Positions 16,949 through 26,765 of a stretch of 64,000 bases of DNA are shown piece by piece. The translations under genes and the position numbers were made by a program. Source of the stretch: Olivibacter sp. XZL3 (GTDB lineage: Bacteria > Bacteroidota > Bacteroidia > Sphingobacteriales > Sphingobacteriaceae); contig NZ_SBJH01000116.1 in the NCBI RefSeq assembly GCF_004368405.1, positions 1-64,000 on the forward strand, in the 5' to 3' direction. Position 1 is the stretch's first letter, and every line of letters begins with the position of its first letter. The notes below the pieces were generated by a model that was not told the DNA's origin, searched no databases, and saw nothing but the letters and a program-made list of their open reading frames with translations.

Positions 16949-18411
16949 ACGCCTGCGGTATTGGGATGATAGGGGATAAAGATACGAAATTCAGTGCCGA
17001 GCCCAACTTGACTCTGTAGATTTAGCTTCCATCCATGTGCTTCGAGGGATTGTTTGACATAAAAAAGTCCCAAACCGAGCCCGCTCACCCGCGAACTTTG
17101 TTTACCACGATAGAACTTCTCGAAGATATGCGAAATGGTGTTTTCAGCTATTCCAATGCCATTGTCTTTTATTGAAAGGACCATACCGTTAATAGGGCAT
17201 AACACTGTTTTAACAGTTATATGCTTAACATCAGCCTCGTTGTACTTCAGTGCGTTATCAAAAATATTGTAAAGCATGGTCGTAAATAAGAATCGATTTA
17301 ACTTGACAAGCGATGACGAGGTGGCCGGTGTGTAGTTAATATAGGCTTGTCCCGCGGTTTTTAATCTGTAATCGTTCACAATCTCCCCTAAGAGTTCCTC
17401 CAGTATATAAGACTTTTTTTCGATAGTTTGCTTATTCATTGAGGTGATGTCAAGCGCCTGATTGATTAGTGCTTGAAGGCGGTCGGTTTGCCTTTTTATG
17501 ATGTCTGTTAAAGTGCCTACACTTTGCGGATTTGTTATGATTTCCTGATTTTGTAAACTCTTATTTGCAATCAGAATAGCAGAAATAGGCGTGTTGAACT
17601 CGTGTGTAATGCTGTTTAGAAAGTCAGATTTCATATCCGCCAATTTTTTCTGCTTTAGCCAATTTTTATAAGTGAAGTAATAAATGACCAAGACAAATGC
17701 GATCGACAAGAGCGACAAACTCAACGTTGGTATCATCTGTTTCAGAATGGCAAGTTGGCGGTTATTTTGATCTACATATAAGCTGAAACTGACTTGCAGG
17801 GTGAAAGGCGAGGGATCGGAGATGCTAATGCTAGTGACCAGATTTTCGCGGTTAGCCACTAACAGATTGCCGTCGATTAACATCCCTGGGCCGACCTCGC
17901 GGATATTCACCAAAGAATCTTTAAAATCACCCTTATGATATATCGGTATATAGCTAATACCGTCAAAAGTAACAGCAACATTATTCAGTGTAAGAAGAAA
18001 CAGCAGGTCATTGGTCAAATGAAGTTGTGTATGAATCGCACGAAATAGACTGTCCATTGTGCTACTGCGCCTAAGGCTTCTATATAGTTTATCACTGAGC
18101 TGTTTCCGAAGGGCTTCGAATGCCTTTGGTTGGTGGAGGTAAAGGTCTTGCAGGGTATCTATATGCTGTGTGATATACTGATGTAAGATTTTTGCGCCAC
18201 CGGGGAACAAGATTTCATTGCGGATCGCCTGTTTATAGGCATGATCGATCCGTTCCTTTTCGTCGACATTATATTGCCTGTTTTTCAGTTCGTATGTGTT
18301 ATATATTAGTCTCGCCTGCACGATAATGAGAATGATCAAGCAGCAGACGGCAATTGATCGATATAGAATAAGCGACGGCAATAACAACCTGGTGATTCTT
18401 TCCTTGAACAT
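16945..18411 (-). CDS. Membrane histidine kinase of the two-component pair
   Basis: The 488-residue kinase has membrane segments at about 15-33 and 226-247 enclosing a periplasmic sensor region of about 190 residues with no family I can name. HisKA follows with His270 in NSITHEFNTPISA, then HATPase_c with NIFDNALKYN, DNGIGI and GLGLGLFYV. It is transcribed together with the OmpR-type regulator and divergently from the SusC gene 227 bases away, which suggests that it senses glycan fragments released by the locus or envelope conditions. Confidence 0.92.
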   Translation of the reverse strand: MFKERITRLLLPSLILYRSIAVCCLIILIIVQARLIYNTYELKNRQYNVDEKERIDHAYKQAIRNEILFPGGAKILHQYITQHIDTLQDLYLHQPKAFEALRKQLSDKLYRSLRRSSTMDSLFRAIHTQLHLTNDLLFLLTLNNVAVTFDGISYIPIYHKGDFKDSLVNIREVGPGMLIDGNLLVANRENLVTSISISDPSPFTLQVSFSLYVDQNNRQLAILKQMIPTLSLSLLSIAFVLVIYYFTYKNWLKQKKLADMKSDFLNSITHEFNTPISAILIANKSLQNQEIITNPQSVGTLTDIIKRQTDRLQALINQALDITSMNKQTIEKKSYILEELLGEIVNDYRLKTAGQAYINYTPATSSSLVKLNRFLFTTMLYNIFDNALKYNEADVKHITVKTVLCPINGMVLSIKDNGIGIAENTISHIFEKFYRGKQSSRVSGLGLGLFYVKQSLEAHGWKLNLQSQVGLGTEFRIFIPYHPNTAGV

Positions 18412-18427
18412 TGTTTTTATAGTGGCT

Positions 18428-18466
18428 GTTAAGATTTTGTTAACAATTCATTGTGATTTGGTTGAC
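18428..18466 (+). promoter_or_regulatory. Candidate operator: phased GTTAAC-like direct repeats
   Basis: GTTAAG (18428-18433), GTTAAC (18439-18444) and GTTGAC (18461-18466) start 11 and 22 bases apart, in phase with the DNA helix. Direct repeats with about 11-bp period are the usual binding sites of OmpR-type regulators. They lie between the divergent kinase-regulator pair and the SusC gene. Confidence 0.5.
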
Positions 18467-18638
18467 AACTTTTTCTTTAGGGTAAACTTACCTTTACGCT
18501 TAATAATCAGACTAATACTTTAAGCCTGTAAACTTAGGAAGTTACGAACATATATATATCGCTTGTGCTCATACAGTGTAATGATAACAAAGCTAAAACG
18601 TTTTCTGGAATAAAAATACACAACCAATCAAAATTCAT

Positions 18639-21600
18639 ATGAATAAATTTAAGCACAACAATTATCTAAAATTGCTCATAAGGCGAGATTACAAGGCTTG
18701 CGTAGAGTCGTATCTCCTTAAAGGAGTGATGGTCCTTACTTTGTTAGTAAGCGGCTTGAACGGTTATGGGCGAAATTCAGTTCAGCAAACGGTTAAAGGT
18801 AAGGTAATAAGCGCTGAAGACAAAAGCCCACTACCTGGCGTTACGGTCAGCGTCAAAGGAGGTGATAGCAGAACGCAGACGGACGCTAATGGAGCGTTTG
18901 AGCTACAGGTTTCTCCTAACTCCGTTTTGCAGTTTTTATATCTTGGATATGTTACCAAGGAAGAACCGATAAGTAACCGAATGGTGGTTAATGTTTCACT
19001 GAGTCCGGACGTGCAGTCGTTAGAGGAGGTAACGGTTTCAGTGGGCTACGGTACATTAAAGCAAAGAGAAGTGACTTCCGCTGTAGCGCATGTGGATACG
19101 GCGCAATTCAGACAAGGTGGTGCACGAAATCCATTGGATTTAATACAAGGTAAGGTTGCGGGCTTACAAGTGACACGGTCGGGCGGGTCAGATCCCAATT
19201 CTGGAGTGGCTGTTCAGTTAAGGGGTGTTGTAACCGTAACGGGTTCAGCGAGCCCGCTCTATGTCATTGACGGGATCCCTGGAGGGAACATGGATTTATT
19301 ACAGCAGGACGATATCCTGTCCATTGACGTGCTTAAAGACGGTTCTGGCGCTGCTATATACGGGTCATCTGCAAATGCGGGCGTTATTTTGGTTACAACA
19401 AAAAAGGGTAAATCGGGCGCCTCAAGTTTTACCTATAACAATTACGTGCGAAAAGAATTTCTCAATAAAAGACCTGAAGTGTTGTCTCCGGAAGAATTTA
19501 GAGCGCACTTGGCCGCAGGTGATCTGGGCAATCAAACAGATTACGGATATAGCACAGATTTTTATGATATGATGATCAATTCGAATAATATTTCTAACAA
19601 TCACAATTTCGCAATGAGCGGAGGTACTGAAAACACGAATTATCGAGCAAGCGTAAATTACAGGAACTTAGAAGGCATCGGATTGAAAAATAGCAGACAA
19701 GAATACGGGGCGAGGCTCAATATTAATCAAAAAGGCTTAGATAACAGGTTGAACGTGATGCTAAATTTAGCAACTAATTTCAATAACGCAAATTTGCTAG
19801 GTGGTGCAGGTGGTTGGGAAAGCGAAGCTTTCAAGAATCCAACACGTTCAAATTTTAATGATGACGGGAGCTATTATTTTGACTTAAATAGTACAAACGA
19901 ATATGCTCGGTTAATGCAGGAGACTTCCTTCAGGAAACAGCAAACCACATCAGGAGATATCAAAGCTGACCTTGATATTGCCAAAGGTTTAAAGGGATCG
20001 GTTTTTGGATCATTTCAGCGGAATACCTGGATCGACAGCTACTATGCGCCTCAAAATAGCGAAAATTCTTTAGAAAACACGGATTATCCAGGCGGTGCTT
20101 GGGCCGGCAAGGGGGATGTACTGGAACAGTATTACGCATTTGAGCCCACATTACAATATAATACTTCTATTAAAGAGAAACATAACTTAACCGCTATTGC
20201 CGGTTACAGCTATCGGTACGAGAAGAACGAGGGCTTAAGTGCCGAAAACAGAGGCTTTATAAATGATTTATACCACGAAGATAATTTAAGTGATGGGTCT
20301 GCGCTTATTGACGGTAGAGCTACTATGGATAGTTATAAGAATGACAATACATTGATCGCCTTTTTTGGTAGGTTGAATTATACCTTTGGCAATAAATACA
20401 TGGCGCAATTTATTCTTCGTCGTGAAGGTTCGTCAAGATTCGGGAATAACAATAAATGGGGGAATTTTCCTGCAGTGTCTGCGGGATGGAACATCACCGA
20501 AGAGCCGTTTATGAAAAGCTTAGCTTTTGTGAACTATCTTAAACTTAGAGCCGGATATGGTGTTACAGGAAATTCTGGGTTCGAAAACAATGCTTCCAGA
20601 GTAACGCTCGGTGGTGGTGGACGATACCTCTATCCCGACGAAGCGTACCGGGAAACCTATGGGCCTACTCGCAATCCGAATCCAGATCTTCGGTGGGAAA
20701 CAAAAAGAGAGCTAAATATAGGCGTCGATTACACGCTATTTGACAATAAATTAAGCGGTAGTATCGATTTGTTCGACCGCACTACGAAAGATCTACTAGA
20801 CACCTATGTAACACCCCAACCGCCATACGTACAATCAAGTATATATGCAAACGTAGGCACCATTTCATCGAAAGGTATTGAAGTGGCTTTTAGCTACAAC
20901 GCAATATCAAAGAGCAATTTCACCTGGAGTATCGATTTAGCTGCAAGTACCACTAAGAATACGCTAGATTCGTATTCCAATGATCTTTACAAGGTAGAAT
21001 ATAAGGAATTTGGCAGTATCGGCGGTGCGGGCGCTCTGGGAAATGCGATTGTCACTTATGAAGGAGAGCGTGTAGGCGAATTCTGGGGTAAGCGTTTTGC
21101 CGGTTTTAACGAAGACGGCAAATGGCTTTTTTACAACCGGAATGGCGAAAAAGTAAGTAATGCAGAAATCAATTATTCCCGCGATCGGGATATGACAGAT
21201 CTGGCACCTATTGGCAATGCCGTACCTAAGTATTATTTGTCTTTAACCAACAATTTTCGATATAAGCAGTTCGATCTGAGAGTCTTTATGCGCGGAAAAT
21301 TTGATTATGACATCCTAAATACGACTGCACTAACATATGGAAATAAAGTGACCAGTGGAAACTTACTAAAGGAGGCCTTTGGAAAATATAGCGAGATTAA
21401 CGATACCTATATGTACTCCGACTATTATATAGAAAGTGGTAGTCATTGGAAAATTGATGAGATTACAGTTGGTTATACATTTAAGCTTCCGACGAAGCTT
21501 GTTAAGAACCTTCGGATCTACGCAACTGGCCAAAATCTGATCACGATAACCGGATATAGTGGTAATGATCCTGATTTTGTATCAGATACAGGTTTGGGGA

Positions 21601-21695
21601 ATGCGGATGTAAACGGCCGATCTTTAGGTATCGATAGCCGGGGGCCTTATCCTAGTACCAGGAGCTTTTTGATGGGCTTGAATTTGGGCTTCTAA
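18639..21695 (+). CDS. SusC/RagA-family TonB-dependent outer-membrane transporter
   Basis: The 1018-residue protein has a long N-terminus with signal peptide (hydrophobic VMVLTLLVSGL at about 31-41). A carboxypeptidase-D-like beta domain follows (VKGKVISAEDKSPLPGVTV, about 53-125), then a plug with the SusC signature (VSVGYGTLKQREVTSAV, about 132-150, and LYVIDGIPGG) and the beta barrel to the end (...LGF). It imports oligosaccharides across the outer membrane together with SusD, which starts 39 bases downstream. The enzymes downstream indicate alpha-mannosides as cargo. No FecR-type anti-sigma partner and no STN domain are seen, so control is more likely by the adjacent two-component pair. 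Confidence 0.95.
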   Translation: MNKFKHNNYLKLLIRRDYKACVESYLLKGVMVLTLLVSGLNGYGRNSVQQTVKGKVISAEDKSPLPGVTVSVKGGDSRTQTDANGAFELQVSPNSVLQFLYLGYVTKEEPISNRMVVNVSLSPDVQSLEEVTVSVGYGTLKQREVTSAVAHVDTAQFRQGGARNPLDLIQGKVAGLQVTRSGGSDPNSGVAVQLRGVVTVTGSASPLYVIDGIPGGNMDLLQQDDILSIDVLKDGSGAAIYGSSANAGVILVTTKKGKSGASSFTYNNYVRKEFLNKRPEVLSPEEFRAHLAAGDLGNQTDYGYSTDFYDMMINSNNISNNHNFAMSGGTENTNYRASVNYRNLEGIGLKNSRQEYGARLNINQKGLDNRLNVMLNLATNFNNANLLGGAGGWESEAFKNPTRSNFNDDGSYYFDLNSTNEYARLMQETSFRKQQTTSGDIKADLDIAKGLKGSVFGSFQRNTWIDSYYAPQNSENSLENTDYPGGAWAGKGDVLEQYYAFEPTLQYNTSIKEKHNLTAIAGYSYRYEKNEGLSAENRGFINDLYHEDNLSDGSALIDGRATMDSYKNDNTLIAFFGRLNYTFGNKYMAQFILRREGSSRFGNNNKWGNFPAVSAGWNITEEPFMKSLAFVNYLKLRAGYGVTGNSGFENNASRVTLGGGGRYLYPDEAYRETYGPTRNPNPDLRWETKRELNIGVDYTLFDNKLSGSIDLFDRTTKDLLDTYVTPQPPYVQSSIYANVGTISSKGIEVAFSYNAISKSNFTWSIDLAASTTKNTLDSYSNDLYKVEYKEFGSIGGAGALGNAIVTYEGERVGEFWGKRFAGFNEDGKWLFYNRNGEKVSNAEINYSRDRDMTDLAPIGNAVPKYYLSLTNNFRYKQFDLRVFMRGKFDYDILNTTALTYGNKVTSGNLLKEAFGKYSEINDTYMYSDYYIESGSHWKIDEITVGYTFKLPTKLVKNLRIYATGQNLITITGYSGNDPDFVSDTGLGNADVNGRSLGIDSRGPYPSTRSFLMGLNLGF

Positions 21696-21734
21696 AATTG
21701 TAAAAAAGTTTTATCATCTTGATTTAAAAAGAAA

Positions 21735-23366
21735 ATGAGAGCGAAATATCTTTATACTATTTTTTGTATGACAATAGGGTTTAGCGGATGTACAAAGTTG
21801 GACGAGAATGCCTACGATGTGATGCTAACCGATAATTTTTATAATAATAAAACAGAAGTATTATCCGCTGTACTGCGTCCTTATACACACGCTAACGCAT
21901 GGGTTACCCCTTCTGGCCAAGATGGCTGGTGGCGTCCCTCAGAGTTGTCTGCCGATCAACTTGCTTGGCCTACAAAAGGGCCGCATGGTGAAGATGGAGG
22001 CAAATGGAAACGCCTACATTACCATACGTGGACCGTCGACGAATCGGGTTTGAATAACGCGTGGTCGTTAATGTATTGGGGAATGGGTCTGTGCAATGAC
22101 CCGATAGGAAACATTGAGCAACGGGATGTCGCGGATATGGGAATTACGCAGGAAGAGAAAGACGCTTTTATTGCGGAGCTTAAATTGCTCCGTGCGTTTC
22201 ATTATCTTAAGTTGATGGATCTTTTTGGTAATATCCCTATTGTTACGCAAGTTGGTGAACCTGCTCAGCCTGAAACTAGCTCCCGTCAGGAAGTGTTTAA
22301 TTTTATCGAAAGCGAAATCTTGGCGAACATTGATAAAGCACCAAAGTTATCACGTGAGATGCTTGGAAGGGTTTCTCAGGCAGCAGGTTATGCTATGTTG
22401 GTAGAACTTTATTTAAATGCGGAAGTGTGGACCGGAGCAGCGAGGTGGGACGATTGTATTGCCGCAGCGGATAAATTAATTAGCGGCGAAGCAGGTGCAC
22501 AAAATGGGACGATGCAGTTAGACCCAAATATTAGGGATCAATTTAACACAACAAACGACCTTTCGAAGGAGGTGATATTTTCTATTGCATACGACTATAC
22601 AACGGCTAATTTTCAACCGTCATGGCCTAGCGAGTTTTACCATTTCAAACAACGCGAAATTTATGGAGGAGGACGGAATGGAAATAACGGAATCGTTTTG
22701 ATTCCAGGTGTTTATGCTACTTTTTCGGATGCCGACTTAAGAAAAAGCGAATGGCTGTTGGCCGGCGGGATGACTAATTTCCAGACGGGAGCAGCTGTGA
22801 CTGGTTCTGAGGAATATGAGGGGCGACCGCTGATCTTCGTCGATAACATTCAGCGGAATACAGCAAATTCTACGGTTTCTAATATGAGTGAAGGTGAAGA
22901 GAACAGTGGCATACGGTTCAATAAGTACAAACTCGGGAATCAAGTGGTAGGGATAGACCGAACCCCGATTGATCCAAATTACAATAATACTGATTGGAAT
23001 ATTTATCGTTTAACCTGGATTTACTTTGCAAAGGCAGAGGCTATTATGCGTAAGAATGGCGGAACTGCTACGCCAGAGGCCGTAAGTTTAATTAACGAAT
23101 GCAGACAGCGCGCATTTGCCGCTAACGACTGGCCAGCGGCTGCATATACGACGAGCACATTAACTTTAGATGAGCTTTTAGCTGAACGTGCGCGGGAGTT
23201 TATATTTGAAGGTTTTAGAAGGGATGATCTCATTCGCTTCGGTAAGTTTACAACGGAGGTTTGGTGGGATCACACTTCGTCTGATCCGACGCGCGCACTA
23301 TTCCCAATTCCTCAAAGACAACGGGATTTAAACCCCAATTTACAACAAAACCCAGGTTACAATTAA
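21735..23366 (+). CDS. SusD/RagB-family glycan-binding lipoprotein
   Basis: The 543-residue protein has a lipoprotein signal ending at Cys19 (GFSGC). It has the usual SusD parts: an N-terminal helical region (LSADQLAWPTKGPHGEDGG), TPR-like helices (FIAELKLLRAFHYLKLMDLFGNIPIV, of which RAFHY and LFGNIP are typical), and the C-terminal motif LLAERAREFIFEGFRRDDLIRFGKF with the closing PIPQ...NPN..QNPGY. It caps the SusC barrel outside the cell and binds glycan. It is co-transcribed with SusC. Confidence 0.95.
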   Translation: MRAKYLYTIFCMTIGFSGCTKLDENAYDVMLTDNFYNNKTEVLSAVLRPYTHANAWVTPSGQDGWWRPSELSADQLAWPTKGPHGEDGGKWKRLHYHTWTVDESGLNNAWSLMYWGMGLCNDPIGNIEQRDVADMGITQEEKDAFIAELKLLRAFHYLKLMDLFGNIPIVTQVGEPAQPETSSRQEVFNFIESEILANIDKAPKLSREMLGRVSQAAGYAMLVELYLNAEVWTGAARWDDCIAAADKLISGEAGAQNGTMQLDPNIRDQFNTTNDLSKEVIFSIAYDYTTANFQPSWPSEFYHFKQREIYGGGRNGNNGIVLIPGVYATFSDADLRKSEWLLAGGMTNFQTGAAVTGSEEYEGRPLIFVDNIQRNTANSTVSNMSEGEENSGIRFNKYKLGNQVVGIDRTPIDPNYNNTDWNIYRLTWIYFAKAEAIMRKNGGTATPEAVSLINECRQRAFAANDWPAAAYTTSTLTLDELLAERAREFIFEGFRRDDLIRFGKFTTEVWWDHTSSDPTRALFPIPQRQRDLNPNLQQNPGYN

Positions 23367-23410
23367 AGCTTGAGATTATCGTTAAAGAAGGGACAGAACC
23401 AAATAGCATA

Positions 23411-23439
23411 TCCAAAACAGCCGTGCGTGCTGTTTTGGA
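23411..23439 (+). terminator. Hairpin between SusD and GH92 genes (attenuator-like)
   Basis: TCCAAAACAGC pairs perfectly with GCTGTTTTGGA across a short loop and is followed by ATTTTAT. It sits 45 bases after the SusD stop and 19 before the GH92 start. It may reduce readthrough or stabilise the susCD part of the transcript. Confidence 0.5.
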
Positions 23440-23457
23440 ATTTTATATTTCAAAAAA

Positions 23458-25764
23458 ATGATGTTAAGAAGAATGAAAAGAGGGGTGTTTTGCACGCTTG
23501 CAGCTACTTTGTTCGCAGTATCTGTACAGGCACAAGTCGCCGTAACGGAACAAGACCCCGTAGATTATGTAAACCCATTGATGGGAACTGATTCCAAGGT
23601 TTCTCTCTCCAATGGCAACACGTACCCGGCCATCGGCTTGCCCTGGGGAATGAATTTTTGGACACCCCAAACAGGTAAGAATGGCAATGGCTGGCAATAT
23701 ACCTATGGGGCCGATAAAATCCGGGGCTTGAAGCAAACGCATCAACCATCCCCTTGGATGAACGATTACGGTCAGTTCTCGCTGATGCCGGTAACTGGCA
23801 AAGCGGAGTTTGATGAAGAGAAACGCGCGAGTTGGTTTTCGCATAAAGCGGAAGTGTCTAAACCTTATTATTACAGCGTGTACCTGGCAGACCATGACGT
23901 GACGGCTGAAGTAACACCTACAGAAAGGGCGGCTATGTTTCGTTTCTCTTTTAACAAAACAGATAGTGCTTTTGTCGTATTGGATGCTTTTGATCGCGGT
24001 TCGCAGGTGAAGATTATTCCGGAAAAGAATATGATCGTTGGCTATTCTTCGCGTTATAGTAGGGGGAAATTAAAAAACTTCAAAAATTATTTCGTTATCG
24101 TTTTTGACAAACCCTTCAGCAATTTCGCAACTTGGGCCGATTCCACGAAACATGCGGATCAAATGGAGTTGACAGCTGATCACGTAGGTGCTATCGTCGG
24201 GTTTACCGTAAACGGAAAGACAGATCAGGTGCATGCCAAAGTGGCCTCTTCTTTTATCAGTGAAGAACAAGCACTGCTTAACTTGAATGAGCTGGCAAAT
24301 GACTCCTTCGATCAGGTTGCCGACAAAGGACGTGCAATATGGAATGAGAAGTTGGGTAGGTTGAAGGTAGAGGGCGCGAGCGTTGATCAACTGCGTACTT
24401 TTTATTCCTGCCTATACCGCACCCTGTTTTTCCCCAATAAGCTTTATGAGATTGATGCGGAAGGTAAGATTATGCATTACAGTCCTTATAACGGAGAAGT
24501 GCTTCCGGGATATATGTTTGCTGGAACAGGCTTTTGGGATACGTTCCGGGCGCTTTATCCATTTTTGAACTTAATGTATCCGGCTATCAATAAGGAGATG
24601 CAGGAAGGACTTATCAATGATTACAAAGAAGGTGGCTTTTTGCCGGAATGGAGTAGTCCGGGCTTCGCTGATATCATGGTAGGAAATAACTCTGCTTCGG
24701 TTGTAGCCGATGCTTATATAAAAGGCTTAAGAGGCTATGATATCGAAAAGTTATACGAAGCTTTGGTTCATGGAGCAAATAATGAAGGCCCCATGTCTGC
24801 TGTGGGGCGGAAGGGTGTTGAATATTACAACAAGTTGGGTTATGTTCCCTACGATGTAAAGATTAACGAAAATGCTGCTCGGACCTTGGAGTATGCCTAC
24901 GATGATTTTGCTATTTATCAATTGGCGAAGGCATTGAAAAAACCGAAGAAAGAAATAGAACTTTATGCGAAGCGTAGCCAAAATTACCGAAACCTGTTCG
25001 ATAAAGAGTCGAATCTGATGCGTGGCAAAAATCAAGACGGTTCATTTCAATCGCCCTTTAACCCACTTAAGTGGGGAGATGCCTTTACAGAAGGGAACAG
25101 CTGGCATTATTCATGGAGCGTTTTCCATGATGTACAAGGTCTGATTGATTTAATGGGCGGCAAAAAGACCTTCATCAATATGCTCGATTCGGTGTTCGAC
25201 CAAGCGCCTACGTTTGACGACAGCTATTACGGTGGTGTTATACATGAAATCCGGGAAATGCAGATCGCCAATATGGGTCAGTACGCGCATGGCAATCAGC
25301 CCATACAACATATGATTTATCTTTACAATTATGCCGGCCAGCCTTGGAAAACCCAATACTGGGTGCGGGAGGTGCTGGATCGATTGTACTTGGCCACTCC
25401 GGACGGCTACTGCGGAGATGAGGATAATGGGCAAACTTCGGCTTGGTATGTGTTTTCGGCCTTAGGATTCTATCCAGTGTGTCCCGCCACCGATCAATAT
25501 GTCTTAGGCGCACCTTTATTCAAAAAGGTAACCCTACAACTCGAAAACGGCAACAAGTTTGAAATTGAAGCACCTCAGAACGACGCGAGCAATCGATATG
25601 TCAAAGAGGCGGTATTAAATGGACAAGCTTTTGATCAAAACTGGATCGGCCACCAACAAATCTTGAATGGTGGAAAACTCAATTTTGAAATGGATAAAAC
25701 ACCGAACAAAAAGAGAGGCGTTGATGCAAAAGCGTACCCTTTCTCTTTTTCTTCAGATAAATAG
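23458..25764 (+). CDS. GH92 alpha-mannosidase, first
   Basis: The 768-residue protein has a signal peptide (ends near VSVQA) and the full GH92 architecture. It shows the N-terminal beta-sandwich beginning VNPLMGT, FWDTFRALYPF in the catalytic helical domain, EGNSWHYSW with the likely general acid Glu545, GNQPIQHM and GDEDNGQTSAWYVFSALGFYPV with Asp654 and Asp656 near the base site. GH92 enzymes are calcium-dependent, inverting exo-alpha-mannosidases that act on N-glycans and mannan. Start codons lie in tandem at 23458 and 23461. It lies directly after SusD in the operon, so it is probably exported to the periplasm or surface. Confidence 0.95.
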   Translation: MMLRRMKRGVFCTLAATLFAVSVQAQVAVTEQDPVDYVNPLMGTDSKVSLSNGNTYPAIGLPWGMNFWTPQTGKNGNGWQYTYGADKIRGLKQTHQPSPWMNDYGQFSLMPVTGKAEFDEEKRASWFSHKAEVSKPYYYSVYLADHDVTAEVTPTERAAMFRFSFNKTDSAFVVLDAFDRGSQVKIIPEKNMIVGYSSRYSRGKLKNFKNYFVIVFDKPFSNFATWADSTKHADQMELTADHVGAIVGFTVNGKTDQVHAKVASSFISEEQALLNLNELANDSFDQVADKGRAIWNEKLGRLKVEGASVDQLRTFYSCLYRTLFFPNKLYEIDAEGKIMHYSPYNGEVLPGYMFAGTGFWDTFRALYPFLNLMYPAINKEMQEGLINDYKEGGFLPEWSSPGFADIMVGNNSASVVADAYIKGLRGYDIEKLYEALVHGANNEGPMSAVGRKGVEYYNKLGYVPYDVKINENAARTLEYAYDDFAIYQLAKALKKPKKEIELYAKRSQNYRNLFDKESNLMRGKNQDGSFQSPFNPLKWGDAFTEGNSWHYSWSVFHDVQGLIDLMGGKKTFINMLDSVFDQAPTFDDSYYGGVIHEIREMQIANMGQYAHGNQPIQHMIYLYNYAGQPWKTQYWVREVLDRLYLATPDGYCGDEDNGQTSAWYVFSALGFYPVCPATDQYVLGAPLFKKVTLQLENGNKFEIEAPQNDASNRYVKEAVLNGQAFDQNWIGHQQILNGGKLNFEMDKTPNKKRGVDAKAYPFSFSSDK

Positions 25765-25838
25765 CGATGCGAGACAGGCTTTTATAGCTAAAAACAGTTT
25801 CTGACGATCAACAAGTATTTAAGTAAAACAAACAAGAC

Positions 25839-26564
25839 ATGTTTATTTCAAAATTTAATGTATTTTTTCTAGTAAGTCTTTTTTGCCTCACCTTCCAAAG
25901 TGGTTTTGCACAAAATCAATGGGCATCCGTCGAAGAGGATTTACGTGTTGCGGTTTCTGCGGATACGATTCAAAAAGGGAAATATAGCCTCATTTTTATC
26001 AATAAATCATCGGACTTTGACGTGGCGGTGAAGCAGCGCCTTATCGATGTTTTCTTTATAAATTACCCGAAAGAGGCTAAAATGTATAATAAGAAAACAA
26101 CGGAAAAGGTGGTCTTTGTAATAGACCCGGCTTATAAAGGTGTTGCTGCCGCCGGGGGAGGGGTAGTCCGCTTTAATCCGGAATGGTTTAAAAAAAATCC
26201 AGGTGATGTAGATGTCGTGACGCACGAAGTAATGCATTTGGTGCAGTCGTATCCCAATGGTGCCGGCCCTGGCTGGATTACCGAAGGGATTGCAGATTAT
26301 GTACGGTTTACTTTAGGCGTCGACAATGAAGGAGCTAAATGGAGTTTACCCGATTTCACTGAAAAACATTCTTACGAAAATGCCTATCGGATTACCGCTC
26401 GTTTCTTTTTTTGGATTGAACAGAATATAAAAAAGGGCACCATAAAAAAATTGGACGCAGCGATGCGGAATAACGTATACTCCGATGGTTTTTGGGAGAA
26501 GAATACCGGAAAAACAATTGATGCACTTTGGGCCGAGTATGCAAAGAATCCGACGATTGGTTGA
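25839..26564 (+). CDS. Basic-secretory-protein-like zinc metallopeptidase
   Basis: The 241-residue protein has a signal peptide (ends near GFAQ). It carries a gluzincin-like metal site, THEVMHLVQ with His129, Glu130 and His133, followed by GWITEGIADYVR with Glu149. The order and spacing match the plant basic secretory protein family (PF04450 type). It is presumably a secreted protease or peptide-binding protein. It sits between two GH92 mannosidase genes, 74 bases after the first, which fits a locus that takes apart mannosylated glycoproteins, with protease and deglycosylation combined. Peptidase activity of this family is poorly proven. Confidence 0.85.
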   Translation: MFISKFNVFFLVSLFCLTFQSGFAQNQWASVEEDLRVAVSADTIQKGKYSLIFINKSSDFDVAVKQRLIDVFFINYPKEAKMYNKKTTEKVVFVIDPAYKGVAAAGGGVVRFNPEWFKKNPGDVDVVTHEVMHLVQSYPNGAGPGWITEGIADYVRFTLGVDNEGAKWSLPDFTEKHSYENAYRITARFFFWIEQNIKKGTIKKLDAAMRNNVYSDGFWEKNTGKTIDALWAEYAKNPTIG

Positions 26565-26585
26565 TCTAGATTCGTCTTTTAAAGC

Positions 26586-26643
26586 AGATAGCCGCTTAAT
26601 CCTCATTTTTGGTTTGTTAATGAGGAGGGCGGCTGTCTTTATT
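26586..26643 (+). terminator. Terminator after the metallopeptidase gene
   Basis: Outer stem AGATAGCCGC with GCGGCTGTCT (including G-U pairs) plus an inner CCTCATT/AATGAGG stem, followed by TTATTCTTG. It could split the locus into two transcripts, with the second GH92 gene separate. Confidence 0.55.
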
Positions 26644-26765
26644 CTTGCTCAAACTAGCCATTTTGCAAACAAAAGCAGATATTTACAAGTACAAAGGAAA
26701 TCCTGTTTTAACCAAACAATACGGTTGGTGAAAAACAGTGCGTATAGATAATAAAAACACGATTT

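Noticed and set aside
23464-23895. Minus-strand frame of 143 codons inside GH92
   Set aside because: Antisense shadow of a strong coding gene.
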